Assembly (NCBI GenBank): GCA_027489875.1
Contig: JAIXZE010000252.1
Span: forward strand, 1-53,138
Length of the DNA stretch: 53,138 bases
From: Verrucomicrobiales bacterium
Lineage (GTDB): Bacteria; Verrucomicrobiota; Verrucomicrobiia; Limisphaerales; UBA9464
Reading direction: 5' to 3'
Below, piece by piece: positions 35,992 through 44,702 of this stretch (the first letter of the stretch is position 1; each line of letters begins with the position of its first letter). Both the position numbers and the translations under genes were made by a program. The notes under the pieces are model-generated. The model had not been told where the DNA came from, searched no databases, and saw nothing but the letters and a program-made list of their open reading frames with translations.

Positions 35992-37257
35992 TCACGTCTT
36001 GGCGACCGCGGCTCGCAGCGCCTGTTCCCGCTCGACCAAGGTTGGGTGCGAGTAATGAAAGGTGCTGTACCACGGGTGCGGGTTGAGGTTGCTGAGATTT
36101 TTTTCTGACAGCTTCCGGAGGGCACCGATGAGGGGGCCCGGGTCGCCCACGGCATCCCGTGCGTAAGCATCGGCTTCGTATTCGTGTTTGCGGGACCACA
36201 GGTTGCCCAACGGGGTGGTCCAGAAGAGCACGGCAGGGCTGATCAAGGCGAAGAGCAGGAGGGTGGGGGCGACGCTGGTGCCGGATGGAAACCCGAATGT
36301 TACACCCAATGCTCCCCCCTTGGCGAGGTACCCGATCAGGCCGAACGCGATCAGGGAGGTGACTGCTGCCCAGACGAGGCGTTGTGGGATGTGCTTCCGT
36401 CGATGATGTCCGATTTCGTGGGCGAGGACTGCTTCCAGTTCCACCTCGGAGAGCTGCGAGATCAAGGTGTCGTACAGGACGATCTTTCGGAATTTGCCGA
36501 ACCCGGTGAAAAAGGCGTTTGCGTGCCTTGATCGCCGGGATCCGTCCATGACCTGAATGGTCCTGGCATTGAAGCCGGTGCGCTCACCGAGAGCGAGGAG
36601 GCGGTCGCGGAGCGGGCCTTCCGGGAGGGGGGTGAACTTGTTGAAGAGAGGCATGATGACGACAGGTGCGAGGAACAGGACCAGCACCTGGAAGCCCAGG
36701 AGTGCGGCCCAGGCCCAGATCCACCACAGCGGGCCGACCCAACCTACCAGGCTCAGGATCAGTGCGAGCAACGGCAGTCCGAGGGCGGCGGCGAGAACCA
36801 TTCCCTTGAGGCGATCCGCGATCCACGTTCCGAGGGTGGTCGTGTTGAATCCGAAGCGCGCCTCGAGTCGGAACTGCCCCCACCATTCGAAGGGGAGGGA
36901 AGGGATGGACAGGGCCAAACCGACGACCAACAGCCAGGCCGACTGCCACCAGACATTTGTGCCGAGCTGTGATTGGCTCCAGTTCCAGGACAAGGGAAGC
37001 CAGCCGGACCAGATCAAGGCGACGAGGACGATGCTGTCTGCCAAGCCGGAGATGTCCGTGAACGTGGATTTCGCGAGGGTGTAGTCGATCGATTTGCGCA
37101 GCGTCTCGGGGGGGAGCGAGAGGCGGATGGGCTCCGGCAGGGCCTCCGGGCCGACGCGTGCATGGTCCCGATTGAGTTTTTCGAGGAAGGCGGAGGCGGC
37201 CCACTGGGCGACGATGAGGGCGGAGGCCACGCTGGGGATGAATTCCGGGAGGGGCAT
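35992..37257 (-). CDS. M48 family integral-membrane metalloprotease (CAAX prenyl protease 1-like)
   Basis: This 421-residue polytopic protein has the zinc-binding HEIGHH (280-285) and a downstream EYEADAYA that supplies the third ligand, as in M48A (Ste24-like) proteases. Several helices flank the catalytic domain. Ste24-type enzymes cleave membrane proteins or clear misfolded ones. Its length and layout fit full-length bacterial homologues. It is encoded on the strand opposite both flanking genes. Confidence 0.9.
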   Translation of the reverse strand: MPLPEFIPSVASALIVAQWAASAFLEKLNRDHARVGPEALPEPIRLSLPPETLRKSIDYTLAKSTFTDISGLADSIVLVALIWSGWLPLSWNWSQSQLGTNVWWQSAWLLVVGLALSIPSLPFEWWGQFRLEARFGFNTTTLGTWIADRLKGMVLAAALGLPLLALILSLVGWVGPLWWIWAWAALLGFQVLVLFLAPVVIMPLFNKFTPLPEGPLRDRLLALGERTGFNARTIQVMDGSRRSRHANAFFTGFGKFRKIVLYDTLISQLSEVELEAVLAHEIGHHRRKHIPQRLVWAAVTSLIAFGLIGYLAKGGALGVTFGFPSGTSVAPTLLLFALISPAVLFWTTPLGNLWSRKHEYEADAYARDAVGDPGPLIGALRKLSEKNLSNLNPHPWYSTFHYSHPTLVEREQALRAAVAKT

Positions 37258-37363
37258 GAACGTCGGCGGAGGCTACTTTGAGGCGAGGTCAGCGACAATT
37301 CCGGATGCGAAATCGTGAATTGCACGTATGCGTACTAATGCCTAAAGGTTATCGATTCTCGGC

Positions 37364-38581
37364 ATGAAGACCCTTCTCACTCTGATCGTTGTCGCTGCCC
37401 TTGGCGCCGGCGGGTGGTTTTACTGGAAGAAGCAGCGCGACGAATCCGCGGCGACGCTGGCTTCCAGCACGCCTGCGTCGAGCGCGACCGTGGAGACCCG
37501 GTCCATCCGTTTTGCGGTGTCTGCCGCTGGCGACATCGGACCGGCGGAGCAGGTTTCCGTGCGACCGGAGGTGAATGGCAAGATCGAGCAACTGCCCGTC
37601 GACGTGGGTGATTTCGTGAAGAAGGATTCGCTGTTGTTCAAGCTGGATGACGGCGACTTGCAGATCGAGAAGGACGGGCAGGACAAGGCGGTGGAGAGGA
37701 CGCGACTGGAATTGGAGCAGGCCCAGCGAGAGTACAAGCGGGCGGCGGACCTCTTTGGCAGCAAGTTGATTTCGCAGGAGCTTTTTGAGGATGCCCGCAC
37801 CAAGTTCGATCTGGCCAAGAACTCGCTCGACCGGGCGCAGAAGTCGTTGGACCTGATGATGGACCGGTTGCGTCGGACGCGGGTGACCGCGCCGTTTGAT
37901 TGTACCGTCTTGACCCGGCCTGTTTCGGTAGGGCAGGCGGTGAGCGGTTCCGGAGGGTTCAATGCCGGAACGGAGGTCCTGAGCATCGCGAACCTGAGCG
38001 ACCTCGTGATCAATGCGCACATCAACCAGGCGGACGTCACTCGGTTGACGGTCAACCAGGAAGTCAGTGTGACGATCGAAGCGATTCCGGGGCTTCGCCT
38101 GACGGGCAAGGTGGAGCGGTTGGCCCCGCAGTCGACGTTGAAGAACAACATCCGTGGATTTGCAGCACGCATCCTTTTGAAGGATGTCGACAAGGCGGTA
38201 AGGCCTGGGATGACCGCCAATATCACGATTCCGGTGGCGAGTGCCGAGAACGTGGTTGCGGCTCCACTGGCGTCGGTCTTTACAGAGACGAATCCTGAGA
38301 CGCGGCAGGTGGAACGGCACGTGTTCGTGAAGGTGGGTGACGAGTGGGAGCGCAGACCCATCGAGATCGGGGTCAGCGATTACTTCTTTGCGGAGGTGAC
38401 GAAAGGTTTGCAGGCGGGAGACGAGGTGGCGTTGGAGGACAAGGCCAAGACGGCTAAGTCTTCGGTCAAACCTGCCGCCGGAACGACCGCGACGGGTGGA
38501 GGTGGGAGTCGAGCAACCGGGGCGGGTTCCTCTGGGGTCGCTACCCCTGCACCACGTCCAGCGACATCGACGACCCGCTGA
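37364..38581 (+). CDS. Periplasmic adaptor protein of an efflux system (MacA/HlyD-like)
   Basis: The 405-residue protein has an N-terminal membrane anchor (MKTLLTLIVVAALGAGGWFY), a barrel-sandwich hybrid domain (IRFAVSAAGDIGPAEQVSV to VGDFVKKDSLLF), a coiled-coil hairpin (about 105-165), a second beta-barrel region and a Thr/Ala/Gly-rich tail. It should link the inner-membrane ABC complex encoded just downstream to an outer-membrane channel. The TolC-type protein at 5797 is a candidate partner, but distance alone does not prove it. Confidence 0.9.
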   Translation: MKTLLTLIVVAALGAGGWFYWKKQRDESAATLASSTPASSATVETRSIRFAVSAAGDIGPAEQVSVRPEVNGKIEQLPVDVGDFVKKDSLLFKLDDGDLQIEKDGQDKAVERTRLELEQAQREYKRAADLFGSKLISQELFEDARTKFDLAKNSLDRAQKSLDLMMDRLRRTRVTAPFDCTVLTRPVSVGQAVSGSGGFNAGTEVLSIANLSDLVINAHINQADVTRLTVNQEVSVTIEAIPGLRLTGKVERLAPQSTLKNNIRGFAARILLKDVDKAVRPGMTANITIPVASAENVVAAPLASVFTETNPETRQVERHVFVKVGDEWERRPIEIGVSDYFFAEVTKGLQAGDEVALEDKAKTAKSSVKPAAGTTATGGGGSRATGAGSSGVATPAPRPATSTTR

Positions 38582-38621
38582 GGATTCCTGCGCCACTCCG
38601 TCAACCCGAGCCTGAAATCCC

Positions 38622-39362
38622 GTGGCCCTTCTGGAACTGAGGAACGTCAGCAAGATCTACCACACCGGTGGTGAGGAGATCCGCGCGCTGGATGATGTGA
38701 CCCTGGGACTCAACCAAGGCGATTTCATTTCGATCATCGGGCCTTCTGGGAGTGGTAAGTCCACACTGATGCACATTCTTGGATGCCTTGACCTGCCTAC
38801 CCTGGGGCACGTCGTCCTGGATGGCATTGATATCTCGAAGGCCAGCCAGCGGGAGTTGGCGCGGGTCCGGAACCGAACCATCGGCTTCGTGTTCCAGTCC
38901 TTCAATCTGTTGCCCAAATTGAACGTCCTCCAGAACGTCGAGCTCCCCATGGTGTATGCGGGAGTGGGTGGGCGGGCCCGACGGGAGCGGGCCACGGCGG
39001 CCTTGGCCATGGTCAAATTGGAGAACCGGATGAAGAACCGGCCGAGCCAGCTGTCGGGTGGGCAGCAGCAGCGTGTGGCCATTGCCCGTGCGCTTGTGAA
39101 CAACCCGAAGATCATCCTGGCGGACGAGCCGACCGGGAATCTGGACACGCATACCGGGGAGCTGATCCTGAATCTGTTCCGCGAGCTGTCGGCGCAGGGT
39201 CGTACCGTCATTCTGGTAACGCACAATCCGGAGATTGCCGCGGTGACGCCCCGCAGGATCGAAATCCGGAACGGGAAGGTGGCGGAGCGGGTGGACGAGC
39301 GGTTGGCGGGGCTGGATCGGTTGGGCAAACTTCAGGCGACGGGAGCGCAGCCGGTGTCATGA
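38622..39362 (+). CDS. ABC transporter ATP-binding protein (MacB/LolD-like)
   Basis: The 246-residue ATPase has Walker A GPSGSGKS (40-47), signature LSGGQQQR (144-151), Walker B LADEPTGNLD and the H-loop VTHN. It belongs to the MacB/LolD/FtsE group, which couples to extracytoplasmic-domain permeases rather than solute importers. The start is a GTG at 38622; an upstream ATG is not evident. It overlaps the first permease gene by four bases. Confidence 0.93.
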   Translation: MALLELRNVSKIYHTGGEEIRALDDVTLGLNQGDFISIIGPSGSGKSTLMHILGCLDLPTLGHVVLDGIDISKASQRELARVRNRTIGFVFQSFNLLPKLNVLQNVELPMVYAGVGGRARRERATAALAMVKLENRMKNRPSQLSGGQQQRVAIARALVNNPKIILADEPTGNLDTHTGELILNLFRELSAQGRTVILVTHNPEIAAVTPRRIEIRNGKVAERVDERLAGLDRLGKLQATGAQPVS

Positions 39363-40735
39363 CCTTCCTCAATGCCATCATCGTTGGCTTGAAGGAGATT
39401 GCGGCAAACAAGTTTCGCAGCGCGCTCACGATGCTTGGCATCGTTCTTGGAGTTTCCTCGTTGGTGGCGATGTTCGCGATGACACAGGGCCTCGAGAATG
39501 GGCTTCGCGAATCGTTGGTTGCGGTGGGTGGCTTGCAGAAGATCCGGGTGGAGGCGCAGACGGTACCCGTTGAACAGCGGCATCTCCGTGACTTTGCGAC
39601 CGGCGTTACCCTTCGCGATGTTTACGCCCTCCAGAGTTCGGCGGATGAGGTCGACGTGGTGTCTCCCGAGATGCGGTTGGAGAATACCCCGGTGCTCTCC
39701 GCAAACGGCAAGTATCACCGGACCTTCATGACGGCGGGGGTTTGGCCGGTGCAGTTGGAGATGATGGAGCATCAGATTGCCCATGGTCGGATGTTCAACT
39801 CGCTGGATGATGCCGAGGCGCGCAATGTGTGCGTGATTGGGACTGGAATCCGGGATGAGCTTTTTGGCCGGCCGGAGGAGACTGGTGAGCCGGTGATTCC
39901 GGTGGGGCGTACGATGAACATCAACGGGGTCCCGTTCACGATCGTCGGCATGTTCGAGCACTACGAAAGCGAGACGGATCGGAAGGTCCGGTTGGAGCGG
40001 GCAGCGCTGGCGGCGCAGACGCGGGCCGCGGGAAAGGAGGCTCCAGGGAGGCGGGATCGGGGCGGACGTGGAGGACGTCAAGGGAATTTTGCGTTCTGGA
40101 TCAAGAACAACACGGTGTACCTCCCGCTCAACACGATGTGGATGAAGATGAAGTCGGGCCAGACCAACGCGCCCGCGGAGCCGCGGTTGTCGAACCTGGA
40201 AGTGCGGATCCGGGATGTGGCGCGGATGGATCGAGCCCTGACGCAGGTCCGAAACGTCCTGATGGTGAATCATCGAGGCATTGAGGATTTCAGTTTCCGG
40301 ACGCAGGAGGACTGGGCCGACCAGATCCAGTCGTCCGTGAAGAATGCGCGGTTGAGCGGGGGCTTGATCGCGGGGATCTCCTTGTTTGTGGGTGGGATCG
40401 GCATCATGAACATCATGCTGGCTTCGATCAGTGAGCGGATCCGTGAGATCGGTATCCGCAAGGCGGTCGGTGCGGCGGGAGTGGATGTCTTCGTCCAGAT
40501 TGTCGTGGAGTCGGTGACGGTGGCGGTTGTGGGTGGCTTGCTGGGGTTGGCCTGTTCGAAGTTGGTGGTCTGGATCATCTCGCAGGCGACACCGACGGAC
40601 AACCAGCCGGTCATCACCTTCGGTGCGATGGCGTTCGCTTTTGCCTTCAGCGTGTTGGTGGGTGTGCTTGCGGGGCTGTTCCCCGCGTTCAAGGCGGCAC
40701 GGCTGAGTGTCATCCAGGCCCTTCGGTACGATTAG
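39359..40735 (+). CDS. ABC permease with MacB periplasmic core and FtsX domain, copy 1
   Basis: This 458-residue permease has one N-terminal helix, a MacB-PCD extracytoplasmic domain, and three C-terminal helices in the FtsX domain with GGIGIMNIMLASISERIREIG and FPAFKAARLSVIQALRYD. A basic Arg/Gly-rich insert (about 218-240) lies in the middle. With the ATPase and adaptor it should form a MacAB-like efflux or lipoprotein/peptide transport complex. The tandem partner is a clear paralogue. Confidence 0.9.
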   Translation: MTFLNAIIVGLKEIAANKFRSALTMLGIVLGVSSLVAMFAMTQGLENGLRESLVAVGGLQKIRVEAQTVPVEQRHLRDFATGVTLRDVYALQSSADEVDVVSPEMRLENTPVLSANGKYHRTFMTAGVWPVQLEMMEHQIAHGRMFNSLDDAEARNVCVIGTGIRDELFGRPEETGEPVIPVGRTMNINGVPFTIVGMFEHYESETDRKVRLERAALAAQTRAAGKEAPGRRDRGGRGGRQGNFAFWIKNNTVYLPLNTMWMKMKSGQTNAPAEPRLSNLEVRIRDVARMDRALTQVRNVLMVNHRGIEDFSFRTQEDWADQIQSSVKNARLSGGLIAGISLFVGGIGIMNIMLASISERIREIGIRKAVGAAGVDVFVQIVVESVTVAVVGGLLGLACSKLVVWIISQATPTDNQPVITFGAMAFAFAFSVLVGVLAGLFPAFKAARLSVIQALRYD

Positions 40736-40747
40736 CAACGGCGTCGC

Positions 40748-42106
40748 ATGCACCTGTTCAACACCATCGTCATCGGACTGAAGGAAATCTGGGCCCACAA
40801 GTTCCGATCGGTCCTGACCATGTTCGGCATCGTCCTCGGTGTGGCTTCGCTGGTGGGGATGTCGGCGCTCATCAAGGGCATGGAGAACGGGATGCGGGAA
40901 TCGATGGTGGCCATGGGCGGAGCGGACAAGGTGCTGCTGGAGATGCAACCGGTACCCGCGTACCAGGACCATCTTGCGGATCAGGCTCCGGGGAGATTGA
41001 TCCGGGACGTGTATGCGCTGGCCAATGCGGCTCCACTCATGCGCGTGATCTCGCCGGAGATGGCGGTGCCTGACGCCGTCCTCACGCGGGCGGAGAAGTC
41101 CTGTGACCCTTCGGAGTGTGTGGGGGTATGGCCGGCGGTACTGGAGATGAACCTGCACCGGGTGGCTCACGGACGTTTCTTCAACGCCATCGATGAGGAG
41201 CGTGCGCATGCCGTGTGCGTGATCGGGACTGGGGTACGGGATGCATTGTTCGGGACGCCCGAAGAAGCGGGGCGCGAGATCATTCCGCTGGGAGAAAGGA
41301 TCCAGATCAATGGTCAGCCTTTCACGATCGTGGGGATGTTCGAGCACTACATGGGCGAGCAGGAGGCGAAGGAGCGCGCTCTCGCTCGGAAGGCTCCCAA
41401 GGTTTCGGACGCCCAGGGGCCCAAGCGGCAGAAGGGATGGGGGAAGCGGGGCGGGTGGGCATTTTCACGGAAGAACATGACGGTGTACATGCCGCTGAAC
41501 ACTGCGTGGGTCCGCTTCCGGGTTGCGGGCGATCTGGATGGCATTCCGGACCCAAGGCTTTCGGACATCGATCTCAAGGTTTCGGACATGTCGCGGATGG
41601 AGGCGGCGTTGCAGCAGGCGCGGAACGTCCTGCTGGTCACCCACAATGGGATCGAGGATTTCAACTTCCGGACGCAGGAGAACCAGATCGAAAGCATCAA
41701 CAAGCAGATCCAGAACGCGCGGATGAGCGGCGGGATCATTGCTGGAATCAGCCTGCTCGTGGGCGGGATCGGGATCATGAACATCATGCTCGCGTCCATC
41801 AGCGAGCGCGTCCGTGAGATCGGTACCTGTAAGGCGATCGGAGCGACCGGGCTTGAGATCTTTGTCCAGATCATCGTGGAGAGCGTGGTTCTCTCGATCC
41901 TGGGTGCCTTGTTCGGCCTGGTGGCTTCGACCGGACTGGTCAACGTCCTTGGGTTGATCTCGCCCACAGGGAACACCCCGGTGGTGACATGGCAGGCCCA
42001 GGCCATCGCGGTCGCGTTCTCGGCAGGGGTGGGCATCATCGCGGGACTGTTCCCGGCGTTCAAGGCGGCCCGACTGAGCCCGATGCAGGCGCTGCGCTAC
42101 GAGTGA
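40748..42106 (+). CDS. ABC permease with MacB periplasmic core and FtsX domain, copy 2
   Basis: The 452-residue protein is paralogous to the preceding permease. Both share FNTIVIGLKEI or FLNAIIVGLKEI near the start, MACB-PCD features such as GVWPAVLEMNLHRVAHGRFF, the FtsX core GGIGIMNIMLASISERVREIG, and the ending FPAFKAARLSPMQALRYE. The two probably form a heterodimer with a single ATPase, unlike E. coli MacB, which is fused and homodimeric. The start lies 12 bases after copy 1. Confidence 0.9.
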   Translation: MHLFNTIVIGLKEIWAHKFRSVLTMFGIVLGVASLVGMSALIKGMENGMRESMVAMGGADKVLLEMQPVPAYQDHLADQAPGRLIRDVYALANAAPLMRVISPEMAVPDAVLTRAEKSCDPSECVGVWPAVLEMNLHRVAHGRFFNAIDEERAHAVCVIGTGVRDALFGTPEEAGREIIPLGERIQINGQPFTIVGMFEHYMGEQEAKERALARKAPKVSDAQGPKRQKGWGKRGGWAFSRKNMTVYMPLNTAWVRFRVAGDLDGIPDPRLSDIDLKVSDMSRMEAALQQARNVLLVTHNGIEDFNFRTQENQIESINKQIQNARMSGGIIAGISLLVGGIGIMNIMLASISERVREIGTCKAIGATGLEIFVQIIVESVVLSILGALFGLVASTGLVNVLGLISPTGNTPVVTWQAQAIAVAFSAGVGIIAGLFPAFKAARLSPMQALRYE

Positions 42107-42179
42107 TTCCCATGCGGAAATCGTGGAAACGCGAATTCCGCTTTGCGCCGGCTTGGGATCCTCTGGAAGAGTGTGGGAC

Positions 42180-43304
42180 ATGAAGCTCCTCTCCTCTGCC
42201 GCCCGGGGTTGGACCCTGGGCACAGTCCTGGCTCTGGCTCCCTTGAGCGGTCAGGCCCACGAATCATCCCATCACCACGATCACCCACCCACGGCGAAGC
42301 CGCTGCCGTTCGTTGTGGATTCGACGGGGCCGGTCAAGCAGACCGGGAAGAAGGTGAAGCGGTCTGATATCCCGGTCAGCGGGCAGGGGTACTGGGCGTT
42401 TACTCCAGTCGTCGGTGCGATGCCCGTGCCTGTCCAAGCCCTGCCGGTGCTGAAGGGCGCTCATGGAACCTTGATCGTCGACCCGTCCAAGGACGTTGTT
42501 TACTGGGGATTGGAAAACGTTGGGTTCGTCGGGTTCAGCAATCGCCTGATGTCCTCGTGGGTGGTGGAGGGCGACCCGGCGTTCAAGAAGGGAAACCTGC
42601 ACGGTGCGGACATCCTGATGCGCCCGGGCAAGTCGCCGTTGGTGGCAGCGGCCGATAATGCGGAGGGCGAGGTGTACGTCTCCGACACGACGTTTGCGAA
42701 GGCGGACAAGGTCAAGCTTCCCCCCGGTGGGCCATACGCCGACGGCAAGGGCTATGCACCGACGGATGTGGCGTTTGGTGAATCGGGCACGCTTTGGGTG
42801 ACGGATGGCTATGGCAAGGCGTACTTCATGGATGCCGACGTGGAGCCGTTGAAGTTCCGGGGCAAGTACCATGGCGGCAAGTCCATGTCCCAGACCCCGC
42901 ATGGCATCACCTTTGATCCAGCGACCCGGAACCTCCTGGTTTCGGCGCGGCCTGAAGCGCAGGTTCATCACTTCTCGGTCAAGGAGGGAAAGATCCTCGA
43001 AGTTCAGGGGTTGCCTGCGGGCAGCACGGTGTGTGACGTGGACATCTGGGGCAACTACGTCCTCGCGGCCTGTCTGGATGGTCCCAAGGGCACCCCGGGC
43101 CCGCTCTACGTGATCGACTCCAAGCGCAAGGTCGTGGTCAGCACGATCAAGCCGAAGGAGGAATTGGGCTATGCGTTTGCGCAGCACATGCACGATGCCT
43201 GCTGGTACGTCACCGGGAAGGGTGACAAGCGCGAGGTCTACATCCTGTTTACGAGCTGGAATCCCGGCGGTGTGGGTGCCTTGAAGCTCGTGAACGCGGA
43301 GTAA
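42180..43304 (+). CDS. Secreted beta-propeller-like protein of unknown function
   Basis: The 374-residue product begins with a signal peptide ending near SGQAHESS and then a His-rich stretch HESSHHHDH. The body is made of repeated beta-strand segments, including TLIVDPSKDVVYWGLENVG, EVYVSDTTFAK, GTLWVTDGYGKAYF and NLLVSARPEA, like NHL or six-bladed propellers. I do not recognise a catalytic motif. ATG 42180 is used because it starts the signal peptide. It follows the MacAB-like set by 73 bases and is closed by a strong terminator. A link with metal handling is only suggested by the histidines. Confidence 0.7.
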   Translation: MKLLSSAARGWTLGTVLALAPLSGQAHESSHHHDHPPTAKPLPFVVDSTGPVKQTGKKVKRSDIPVSGQGYWAFTPVVGAMPVPVQALPVLKGAHGTLIVDPSKDVVYWGLENVGFVGFSNRLMSSWVVEGDPAFKKGNLHGADILMRPGKSPLVAAADNAEGEVYVSDTTFAKADKVKLPPGGPYADGKGYAPTDVAFGESGTLWVTDGYGKAYFMDADVEPLKFRGKYHGGKSMSQTPHGITFDPATRNLLVSARPEAQVHHFSVKEGKILEVQGLPAGSTVCDVDIWGNYVLAACLDGPKGTPGPLYVIDSKRKVVVSTIKPKEELGYAFAQHMHDACWYVTGKGDKREVYILFTSWNPGGVGALKLVNAE

Positions 43305-43331
43305 ATCGCGACGTTTGCGTCGGATTCATAG

Positions 43332-43376
43332 GGACTGCCCGGTGCGGCCAAGGCTGCACCGGGCAGTCCTGTTTTT
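43332..43376 (+). terminator. Rho-independent terminator
   Basis: GGACTGCCCGGTGC (43332-43345) and GCACCGGGCAGTCC (43356-43369) form a perfect 14-base stem with a 10-base loop, followed by TGTTTTT (43370-43376). It ends transcription of the efflux/beta-propeller unit before the ECF sigma gene. Confidence 0.9.
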
Positions 43377-43396
43377 GTCCCGGCAAAAATTTCCGC

Positions 43397-43420
43397 GAAC
43401 CTTTTTCCCGCCCGCACGTA
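43397..43420 (+). promoter_or_regulatory. Candidate autoregulated ECF-sigma promoter
   Basis: GAAC (43397-43400) and CGTA (43417-43420) are exactly 16 bases apart. This is the spacing and core of SigW-type ECF promoters, and ECF sigma genes are often self-activated. It lies 16 bases before the ATG, after the upstream terminator. The AAC-N16-CGT pattern is also seen at 35499. Confidence 0.45.
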
Positions 43421-43436
43421 TCACTGGTGGGATCGA

Positions 43437-44033
43437 ATGAAGTTGCCCTTCCAGGCGAGTGACGAACAGGTGATGTGGCGAGTGCAGACCGAGTCGGACT
43501 CGGGAGCGTTCGCCGAGTTGGTTCGTCGATGGCAGTTGCCTGTGCAACGGCTCTGCGCGCGGATGATCGGAGACGTGCACCGGGCCGAGGATCTGTCGCA
43601 GGAAACCTTTTCGCGGGTCTTTTCACACCGGCACGACTTTGCCTCGACGGGCCGGTTCTCGACGTGGCTTTGGCGGATTGCCCTCAACCTGTGCCACGAC
43701 GAATTGCGGAAGAGGCAGCGACGGGGGGAAGTCGCCCTGGCATCGGACGACGCGGATCCAGTCACTGCGCCCGACGGCGGATTGCCCGAAGCGAGATCTG
43801 CGGCCAAGGGACCGGACGAGGTGATGGAATCCATGGAGCGGGCCGAGGTGGTCCGGTCGGCAGTTGTCAGCCTTCCGGAGCATTACCGCACGGTCGTGAT
43901 CCTGCGGCACTACGAGGGATTGCGATTTGCCGAGATCGCCGAGGTCCTGGGAATCCCTGAAGGCACGGCGAAGTCGCGGATGGCGGAGGGATTGACGTTG
44001 CTGGCGGGGCGTATCCGGCGGGGTAGTCTTTGA
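43437..44033 (+). CDS. ECF-type RNA polymerase sigma factor
   Basis: The 198-residue protein has sigma region 2 (FAELVRRWQLPVQRLCARMI, then DVHRAEDLSQETFSRVF) and region 4 (VVSLPEHYRTVVILRHYEG, then IPEGTAKSRMAEG). These are characteristic of extracytoplasmic-function sigma factors. GGTGGGA sits ahead of the ATG. The next gene is its probable anti-sigma factor, and the third gene is coupled to that. The signal and regulon are not known. Confidence 0.93.
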   Translation: MKLPFQASDEQVMWRVQTESDSGAFAELVRRWQLPVQRLCARMIGDVHRAEDLSQETFSRVFSHRHDFASTGRFSTWLWRIALNLCHDELRKRQRRGEVALASDDADPVTAPDGGLPEARSAAKGPDEVMESMERAEVVRSAVVSLPEHYRTVVILRHYEGLRFAEIAEVLGIPEGTAKSRMAEGLTLLAGRIRRGSL

Positions 44034-44051
44034 TGATTTGCGAGGAATTGT

Positions 44052-44702
44052 ATGAATCACCCAACACCTGAGGAATGGATGGAATGCCTGTACGGCGAGG
44101 GCGACCCCCGCGCCCGAGCCTCGGCCGAGGCGCATCTGGAGGTCTGTCCGCAGTGTCGGGAACGTGTGGCCGAATGGCGGGCCGCGATGGGCCTGCTGGA
44201 TGAGGATCGTGGAACCTTGGCGGTCCGTCGCCCGCGTGGGACTTCGTGGAGTTCGTGGGCACGTCCGGCCATCGCCGCTGCGGTCATCCTTTCGATGGGG
44301 TTCATCGCGGGGCGCATGGTCGGCCCATCACGTGCGGAAATGCGTGAGGAACTCGCCAAGGCCCGCACGGCCCTGGAGGCGGACATCCGTGCCCGCTACG
44401 AGGCGGACTTGCGCCAGGTGGCCGTGGCCACCGTGACGGCCACCGCCGCCGAAAACCGCCTCTGGCTCGATCAGGTGTCGGCCCAGTGGGCCGCGGCGCG
44501 CCTTGAGGACCGCCGCGCGGTCGAGGCTGCGATCCAGCGGCTCGATCAACTCCGTGTGGCGGACAGCGCGGCGGTGCGCGCCGGATTGTTCGACCTCGTG
44601 CGCTACACGGGGACCGGGTTTGAGCAGGCGCAGTCGCAGTTGAACCAGATTTCGCAAGCCAAGTGGAGCCAACCGAATTCCCAAAATACACCCACCCAAT
44701 GA
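44052..44702 (+). CDS. Zinc-finger anti-sigma factor
   Basis: The 216-residue protein has a cytoplasmic zinc-binding motif H28-x3-C32-x2-C35 (HLEVCPQC), one membrane helix (about 69-90), and a periplasmic region with a long helical stretch (about 95-190). This is the design of ZAS-type anti-sigma factors, which sequester the sigma factor until a stress signal. It follows the sigma gene by 18 bases and overlaps the next gene by four bases. The coiled-coil outer part may meet the secreted product of that gene. Confidence 0.86.
   Translation: MNHPTPEEWMECLYGEGDPRARASAEAHLEVCPQCRERVAEWRAAMGLLDEDRGTLAVRRPRGTSWSSWARPAIAAAVILSMGFIAGRMVGPSRAEMREELAKARTALEADIRARYEADLRQVAVATVTATAAENRLWLDQVSAQWAAARLEDRRAVEAAIQRLDQLRVADSAAVRAGLFDLVRYTGTGFEQAQSQLNQISQAKWSQPNSQNTPTQ

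Noticed and set aside
39332..41347. Minus-strand open frame of 671 codons opposite the two ABC permease genes
   Set aside because: It is rich in His, Arg and Pro, lacks domain motifs and lies entirely over two well-supported permease genes.
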